NCBI GenBank assembly: GCA_907163345.1
Contig: CAJQUN010000469.1
Location: 62,001 to 126,000 of the forward strand
Direction of reading: 5' to 3'
From: Haberlea rhodopensis
Lineage: Eukaryota; Streptophyta; Magnoliopsida; Lamiales; Gesneriaceae
DNA: 64,000 bases
How positions within the stretch are numbered: the stretch's first letter is position 1; each line of letters opens with the position of its first letter. Both the position numbers and the translations under genes were made by a program. Below are positions 58,085 through 64,000 of the stretch, piece after piece. The notes below the pieces were generated by a model that saw nothing but the letters and a program-made list of their open reading frames with translations, ran no database searches and was not told the origin of the DNA.

Positions 58085-60964
58085 AACATATCTTGCCCTC
58101 ACCACTTTCCAGTATTTCCGTAGTACTTTCAAACTATTATCTCCATAAAGCAGATGTGAACAGAGCTATCACCGTTCTAACATCTCTACAACTTGTTTTT
58201 TTACAGTGCAAGTATACAACGTGTCAAACACAACGTTTCCATCTAACACAGTCTGTCAACCTTGCACTCAACCTCTCTCAGTCCATAACTAATGGAACTA
58301 GCACATTATAAGGTAAATCGGTTGCTAACGAAAGCGAGCAACCCTCAATCACGCAACAACACAAACAACACGACGACTCAACTGTCTTCACAGTGTAGGC
58401 TCATGCGTGAGATCATGGTTTCAATAGTTTACCGTCATACTCACAACACGGTATACCAAACATATAGTGTCCACCAGAACCCTGCACCGCACTCTGATAC
58501 ATACGCAACTCAGCATAACTTCGTCAGGCCTCATTGATCCTTGTGAGTCATTCAGTCAATCACACTGATCACTCTGACACCTGACATCATATTCTCCACA
58601 TAGTTGACATGAATCGATAGCACAGGTACCCAGACATGTTCTGCATTTTTTCTTATTATTACCTTCATTTGTATCAACTATGCCCGCGAGACCACTATCT
58701 CAAGGATTCCACAAAAACAAGAGATCCAATACGTGATACACACTGCTCAATCATCAACCAGTATACACCTGGTAACATATATATCGTACTCGATGACAAA
58801 GAAACACATCGAGAATACTGGTATTCCAAGCTCAATTCACCCTGGATATCTCCATCAATTCTTCCACATCTCAAACAAGATGGGAAATATACACCGAAGA
58901 ACAATCGACACCACAATAACTCAACAACATGCAAGGTTGAAGCAGGAATTTCCATGCTTCCTTTCGTACCGTGCGGGAAAACCTATCATGCATATACAAC
59001 TGCCAAGTCCAAAACAGCCACATAAAACGCGTTCATACGACTGGTAAATGAAGAATATGCTAGCCAACTTCAACATAGGTTTCTGCACTACACTACACAC
59101 GGTTCAGACAACTTTTCATGCATGTAGTTCTGCACTATCACAAGAACTCACCAATGCTATGAATGCTAGCAACTAGCGATGTCATGATAGTTTTGCCATA
59201 CGAGGAAACAACCTCTGTTAAACTTGCATGATCAACGACACATGTACTACATAGTACAGGTCAATGACATTCCAGCTAGTGTACAACTACTCCTAGCAAC
59301 TCATTCTTACATCTGATATGCAATGGATATACAGTTCACAATACTTGGGATGTACCAGCATAAAACGTACTTACGGCCACACTGAATCGACACCAGGTTC
59401 CTAACACAAATGCCAAAATGGTACCGTACTTGGTAAAGCAAGTACTTCACGATGACCATACAAGTAAACCCGTCGTGGTGCCATACCAGATATCAGTTAC
59501 AACTGAACCTCGACAGTATCGTGTTATCAGACCCCATATGGCCTATACCTCTGGTTACAAGTCACCAGCACAACCTCAATCCAATGGAGATCACAATTCT
59601 CATGCCATTAACTCAACGAAGTAACCATCTCCATCATATTCACGGCCATTAACTCAACGAAGTAACCATCTCGCATCATACAAGGCTTGGTTGCATCAGA
59701 TGCGCACATCACCACCAACATGTGAGACAATCCAGAACACTAAGCATTCCCCACACTGACATATTAAGATGTCATTATTCCCATCATGAATTCCGTGTGA
59801 GACTACATGCATATGGGATCAGAGAATCCTTTTCCCCCTTGCACTTCCCGCGAAATACGCATATCTGAGCGTCCACCAAGACAGCTCAATCATCACTCAT
59901 GAGACAGTAGTGACATGTGTCTTCGTCTCACAATTATCTCTGTTCGTCCCGACAGTGCTATACACATGCAATGTCCATATCAACCAACTCAATGCATAGG
60001 CATATACAAAGTATGACTCATCACACATAGAGCACATTCGACTATGCAGTCCACAAAATCAAAGGTCATAACGATACATCTCGTAAGCAAACATACCCAA
60101 CTGAGTTATCTCATGTCAATCTAAGACACACAATAGTATGCCACGCATGCCATTCTATTCACAGATTCCCATAGAAACATCCATATATCTCTTTCTCATC
60201 ACAGATCATAACGAAGGTAATCTGTACCCATCACCTGTCAGACACTCATCATTACACAGAAAACTGATAACACACAATACCCGGTGGATGTCATCCCCGA
60301 AATCTCATATGGTGTGTATCAGCTCCAACATATACCAGCTCGGCTTTCTCATCACATCTACCAACTGACATAGGGTTAATCACAATAACCCCCATCATAC
60401 ATCTGAGGCCTTCATCCCCTCGCACACTTCGTTCACCAGGAACGAAAACTGAACAACACAACCAGACACTCATCGAGCTACCTGATAACAATAAAAACAA
60501 TGACAAGCACAATCTGAAAACATCTCATTCTACCATCAGATACCAATCACAGTCTCTGTATGGAGCTGACACCAAGATCTGGTCACCATGCTCCAACCAT
60601 TCCTCAACTTGCTCCTCAGAGTCAAGCTCTGCATATCAGCACATATATCGTGCACAAACTGAAAGACTGGCAAGGCTACCAGATACACTTATCTCATTTC
60701 CCATGGCCATTGGCCCACTGGAAAGATATCACAAACTGACTTTCAACACCGTGACACTTACACCATCCCCTCTGACATTCTTGGGGATGTATACCAAGGC
60801 GTATCACCATACTGCAAAACAAGGATTATCAACAATATATTGCAACACATAAAGCATGTGAACACAACATCATACACGACATGCAGGATATAACATGCTT
60901 TCAAGTGAATAGCATCTCCCGAATTCACTTCCTCTGCCCTGATATACCCCAGCCATCTAACCAT
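58085..60964 (-). pseudogene. Decayed gag-pol interior of the Tekay-like element
   Basis: Only short frames remain, for example 58955-58695 and 60512-60291 on the minus strand. I recognise no protease, RT, RNase H or integrase motif with confidence. The minus strand is G- and T-rich, the pattern left by C-to-T decay. A weak gag-like phrase (VEEWLEHGDQILV) can be read near 60590. The interior is dead. Confidence 0.5.
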
Positions 60965-60981
60965 TGCTCTGATACAACTAA
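60965..60981 (-). other. Primer-binding site of the Tekay-like element
   Basis: On the minus strand, after the LTR end CCCCACA, the bases TTAGTTGTATCAGAGC follow. They match the initiator-Met tRNA site TGGTATCAGAGC except at one base. This fixes the orientation. Confidence 0.75.
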
Positions 60982-63154
60982 TGTGGGGTCTCGTCACCGT
61001 AATCCTTAATTAAGTGTTCAAATACGTAATTCACATTATACGTAAACATGATTAAGATCCTATCACTACTGATTGAGATTTTTCACTATGTCTTTCACTT
61101 ACATTATTCATATACAATACATCTTGTATATCCTTTACATAGTACAAATCATCAAATCTCGCTCACTTTAACGCCTAGCAGCAGAAGGTAGACTCACAAT
61201 CCCAGCTTTCCCCAGCTATGAGTCTATACAGAACAACCATACAAAAACATGAGTATTGAAATGATGTTCACAATAACATCAAAATAAAGCATCAATACTA
61301 TATAGACAACTTCCTGTAAATCATGCATTTGCAATACTCCTCTTTGGTTGTTCCTGTACATATCCCTCTACATACCTCATAACACAAAATACAAATATAT
61401 CATGATATGTCTCATCTATCACTCTGTTATAATGGGAAAAATATGATTTGCCTATCTCAGCTCAATATGTCAGTGGAACCTCCTCACATCTTCATATTAG
61501 CAGCACAAACCACTTTTCCGTCCTCACACGTTATAACAGTCCAAGCATATACTCAATCGGAGTATACCTCTCATGCCAAAGCATATGCTCAACAATAGCA
61601 TACCTATCGTGGCATCACTCTCAACAACATATGTACAACATGCCCAACAATGGCAACATGACCGATATGATATGCCTATCTCAGCTCAATATGTCAGTGG
61701 CTCAGCCTTCATGTCCCATATTGGCAGTACATATCATATAACCGTCCTCACATGTATAACAACCAAAGAATATGCGCAACAATGGCATACCTATCGTGGC
61801 ATCAACTGTATATCTCAATCACATCATGCCTCACAGCACCAATCACATGCGTCAACAACATCGTGTCTCATTGCACCAATGATATGCACAATAATCTCAT
61901 ATCGAAATAAACAATGCATCATCATCATATATCAGGATATAATGATCATAAATAGAATATCATTACTCGTACGTCATCACGTACCTGTCGTTCGACACAA
62001 AAGATAGAAATCTGGCGTCAATGTTTAACCGCCTCTTTGTCCTGTCCCCTGTGATGATACTACAACAATACCAACAATATATCATGTTATAATAGGCTTC
62101 AAAATCAAACTCTACAAAAATATAACATTTTTCAAAAATTCAACCCTAGCGATCGATCGCTACTATTCACCGATCGATCGCCAAAATGTTCTGTCCGTCG
62201 CGATTGATCACCACTTCCTCGGGATCGGTCGCCCAAATGCTCTGTTCACTAGTGATCGATCACCATGTTTTCACCGATCGATCGCCAAACCATTTCACCG
62301 CCTTCTTTGACTCTGTTTTCGGTGATCTATCGCCATAAGGCTCGCGATAGATCGCCGATGTCTGAAAATTTCAGAACTTGGATTTTGTGTTTATCCCCAT
62401 AGTTCACCTCCTACAACTCAATTTATATCATGAAAACTTGGTACAAGCATACTCTACCATCATATGAACATTTTTTTTATAACAATACAACTCAAGTGTG
62501 TACATTATAAGTCATATCAAACCAAGAACTACCAATTTCCATGCTTCAACTCCAACTCACCATTCACCAACATAAAACAAGTATATCAAGAACATAATCC
62601 TTACCAAGAAGCTATGAAGTCACTTTACACAACTTTCTATCTTGATTTCCATGTTGAAATCCAAGAAAAGAAGCTAGGTAATGAGCTAGAGAGGAGCTTG
62701 GGTAGAGATTTGTGGGTGAGAGATGGCGTTGTATGTGCTTATCCAAGCTGATAGTTGCTTATCTCACTACTCAACATGTCATGCAGATTCATGTGAAATC
62801 TCTCTCAAATTCAAATGCATGAAAGCCACTCATGTTCTCCTCTTGGCTAGAGTACCAAGACATATCCACATACCACAACAATGTCATGTAAGTGTATGGT
62901 TCACCATGGTCCAAACCAAGTTCCTATCTTGGTTCATACTAACATGCCAAATCCATATGTTTCATTCATTGAAACATAACCATTTGTCCTTTCTTTCATT
63001 TTATCATTCATACTCAGTTCAACGTGCACCCGACTCCACGTCAGTCCGTAATTATCACACAATTACGTCATAATCATATTCTGCAGATATGAGTCATATC
63101 AATAATTATCCAATAATCAACTACAACATGAATGATTAATGTCTAGGCATTACA
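60982..63154 (-). repeat. 5' LTR of the Tekay-like element
   Basis: It is the partner of 53040-55235. Relative to the other LTR it lacks about 20 bp near the outer end (GAGGCATTACAAATAATT versus ATAATT). It contains array A5. Confidence 0.93.
62150..62360. repeat. Array of eight CGATCGATCG-type palindromes (array A5)
   Basis: Centres are 62154, 62175, 62205, 62226, 62257, 62279, 62327 and 62349. The gaps of 21, 30, 21, 31, 22, 48 and 22 repeat those of A4 to within a base. Several cores are point-mutated (CGATTGATC, GGATCGGTC, GTGATCTATCGCC), but no spacing has changed. Confidence 0.93.
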
Positions 63155-63158
63155 AATT

Positions 63159-63330
63159 ATCTATTGGCAAAATTGTCTGTCGTAGCCCGGAAAAATCTCT
63201 GAACATGTGTCTTGCATATATTTTCAGAAGGAACTGGTTGCGGTCGATGCCAGTATTATATATTTCGTTCAACAACTGCATAAAACTAATGGTGCGAGAT
63301 ATTGTGGTACCTTTCAATGGACCACGATCA
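63159..63330 (-). pseudogene. N-terminal exon of the MURA-type transposase, cut off by the retrotransposon
   Basis: On the minus strand the reading RGPLKGTTISRTISFMQLLN and QFLLKIYARHMFRDFSGLRQ fits the start of a MULE transposase. It runs into the LTR at 63154 as ...LPIDN, and the coding sense resumes at 53034 on the other side of the 10.1-kb insert. This shows that the insertion hit the transposase gene itself. Confidence 0.7.
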
Positions 63331-63629
63331 TATCTAATGTGTCTGAATCTTGTAATATATTACATTCCCAATACAATAATATTTGAATCGACATCTTTGA
63401 AAAAAATTAAATATTACAAGTAATTAATAAATTTAGTTTAACAAATTTATATAATCTATAAGATGATAAAATCAATAATATAACAAGATTTTTACTTGAA
63501 AAATACTTGAAGGGCGGCAAATTAAGATTGAATATTTGACAATTTCAACGATAAAACCGGAGGAAAAAACTATAAATGTTATGTGATTTTTGTTTCGGTG
63601 TAGAAAATGAAGGGGTTTGGTCGGACTTC

Positions 63630-63923
63630 TATAGTAAAAAGACGCCATCTGAGATGGCGCCTTCAGCAATTTTTTTTTTTAATGAAGACGCCATCTGAGA
63701 TTGCGTCTTCAATAACATTTTTTAAAAAGATATCTGAAGACGCCATCTGAGATGACACCTTCAATAATAGATAATTTTCCCACGACTGAGGACGCCACTT
63801 CAGATGGCGAGTTGAGTTGAAGTCGCCACGTGAAGTGACGTTTTAGGTTAGTTTTAAAATGTTTTAAAATATCGATTATTTTGTTAAATTAATAATTTTT
63901 TTCAAATATTTAATAAAAAACGA
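63630..63923 (-). repeat. Right TIR of the Mutator-like element with palindromes
   Basis: It is the inverted partner of the left end. GACGCCATCTGAGATGGCG-type palindromes start at about 63641, 63687, 63739 and 63791, with gaps of 46, 52 and 52. The outer part (TTTTAGGTTAGTTTTAAAA, CGATTATTTTGTTAAATTAA) is complementary to the left TIR. It ends AATAAAAAACGA next to the TSD. Confidence 0.9.
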
Positions 63924-64000
63924 TGATAATTAGTGTGATTGATAGAATATGGAATAATGTTGGATAAAAAATAGTATCTTTACTTTAAATGATTGTGATT

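Larger units (their letters stand above)
53040..63154 (-). mobile_element. Tekay-like (chromovirus) LTR retrotransposon inserted in the transposase gene
   Basis: LTRs lie at 53040-55235 (3' LTR) and 60982-63154 (5' LTR), 2196 and 2173 bp. On the minus strand each begins TGTAATGCC and ends GACGAGACCCCACA. The primer-binding site TTGTATCAGAGCAATGG (initiator-Met type) follows the 5' LTR. Before the 3' LTR stands TTGAGGACGAAATTCTATTA, as in chromoviruses of the Tekay type. The flanks are CATTA and AATTA (4 of 5 bases). The 5.7-kb interior includes a nested solo LTR and has no intact gag-pol. Short decayed frames occur on the minus strand. Confidence 0.85.
47292..63923. mobile_element. Mutator-like element with PMD gene and MURA-type transposase, TSD TGATAATTA
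   Basis: The element is bounded by a perfect 9-bp TSD, TGATAATTA, at 47283-47291 and 63924-63932. The terminal inverted repeats are about 300-400 bp, sharing TTAATTTAACAAAATAATCG and TTTTAAAACTAACCTAAAAC words. Inside are a PMD gene on the plus strand (48143-50625) and a transposase gene on the minus strand (50899-53022 plus an exon near 63159-63330), converging at about 50.7 kb. The 16.6-kb length includes a 10.1-kb retrotransposon inserted in the transposase gene; without it the element would be about 6.5 kb. Both genes are damaged. Confidence 0.92.

Noticed and set aside
63933..64000. Further feature after the Mutator TSD
   Set aside because: The last 68 bases are AT-rich flank with nothing recognisable.

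Overview
This window is plant nuclear DNA, most likely from a flowering plant of the eudicot type. The signs are AT-rich sequence, spliced genes with GT-AG introns, plant retrotransposon lineages (Copia, Tekay-type chromovirus, Tat/Retand), Mutator-like, hAT and PIF/Harbinger elements, and plant mobile domain (PMD) genes. The species cannot be named from the sequence. Only two loci look like ordinary host genes: a three-exon gene for a small membrane protein (13985-17085, 219 codons, promethin/LDIP-like in architecture) and a single-exon gene for a protein with three ubiquitin-like domains (37496-38371, minus strand). Everything else I can identify is transposable-element sequence, much of it nested, and several elements can be bounded to the base by target-site duplications (TSDs).

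Layout. 1-4600: a Copia gag-pol remnant broken by two LTRs of one Tekay-like family in opposite orientations; the second is a solo LTR with TSD CAAGT. 4894-5400: a chromovirus reverse transcriptase fragment. 5401-7768: the 3' end and LTR of another Ty3-type element. 7769-9460: an open frame plus a TATA promoter that may come from an endogenous pararetrovirus. 9475-13510: a block duplicated at 46008-47150, loaded with hAT MITEs and a PIF/Harbinger element swollen by AT microsatellites. 13985-17085: host gene 1. 18465-29795: an 11.3-kb Tat/Retand element (TSD TATAT) on the minus strand, with an antisense spliced extra gene and a 245-bp tandem array. 31781-33939: a 2.2-kb Mutator-like element (9-bp TSD) made of two head-to-head copies of a PMD gene end. 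35173-36310: a palindrome array. 37496-38371: host gene 2. 38753-45760: a 7-kb non-autonomous LTR element (TSD TTATG). 47292-63923: a 16.6-kb Mutator-like element (TSD TGATAATTA) carrying a PMD gene and a MURA-type transposase in convergent orientation, with a 10.1-kb Tekay-like retrotransposon inserted in the transposase gene; that retrotransposon in turn carries a solo LTR (TSD AGATG).

The most unusual theme is arrays of short palindromes with element-specific cores. Five Tekay-type LTR copies carry GGCGATCGATCGCC arrays in which palindromes come in pairs 20-22 bp apart, with larger gaps of 30-31, 41 or 48-51 bp. A different LTR family at 6183-7768 uses another core (GGCGTAATTACGCC) with the same 21-bp pairing. 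Both Mutator-like elements carry PMD sequence and have their own palindrome series in the terminal inverted repeats. The near-integral DNA-turn spacing suggests a protein-binding or chromatin function. That is an inference from spacing only.

All coding parts of the mobile elements show stops or frameshifts. In the Retand element three frameshifts fall in homopolymer runs while the LTRs differ by only about 1 percent, so some could be assembly errors.
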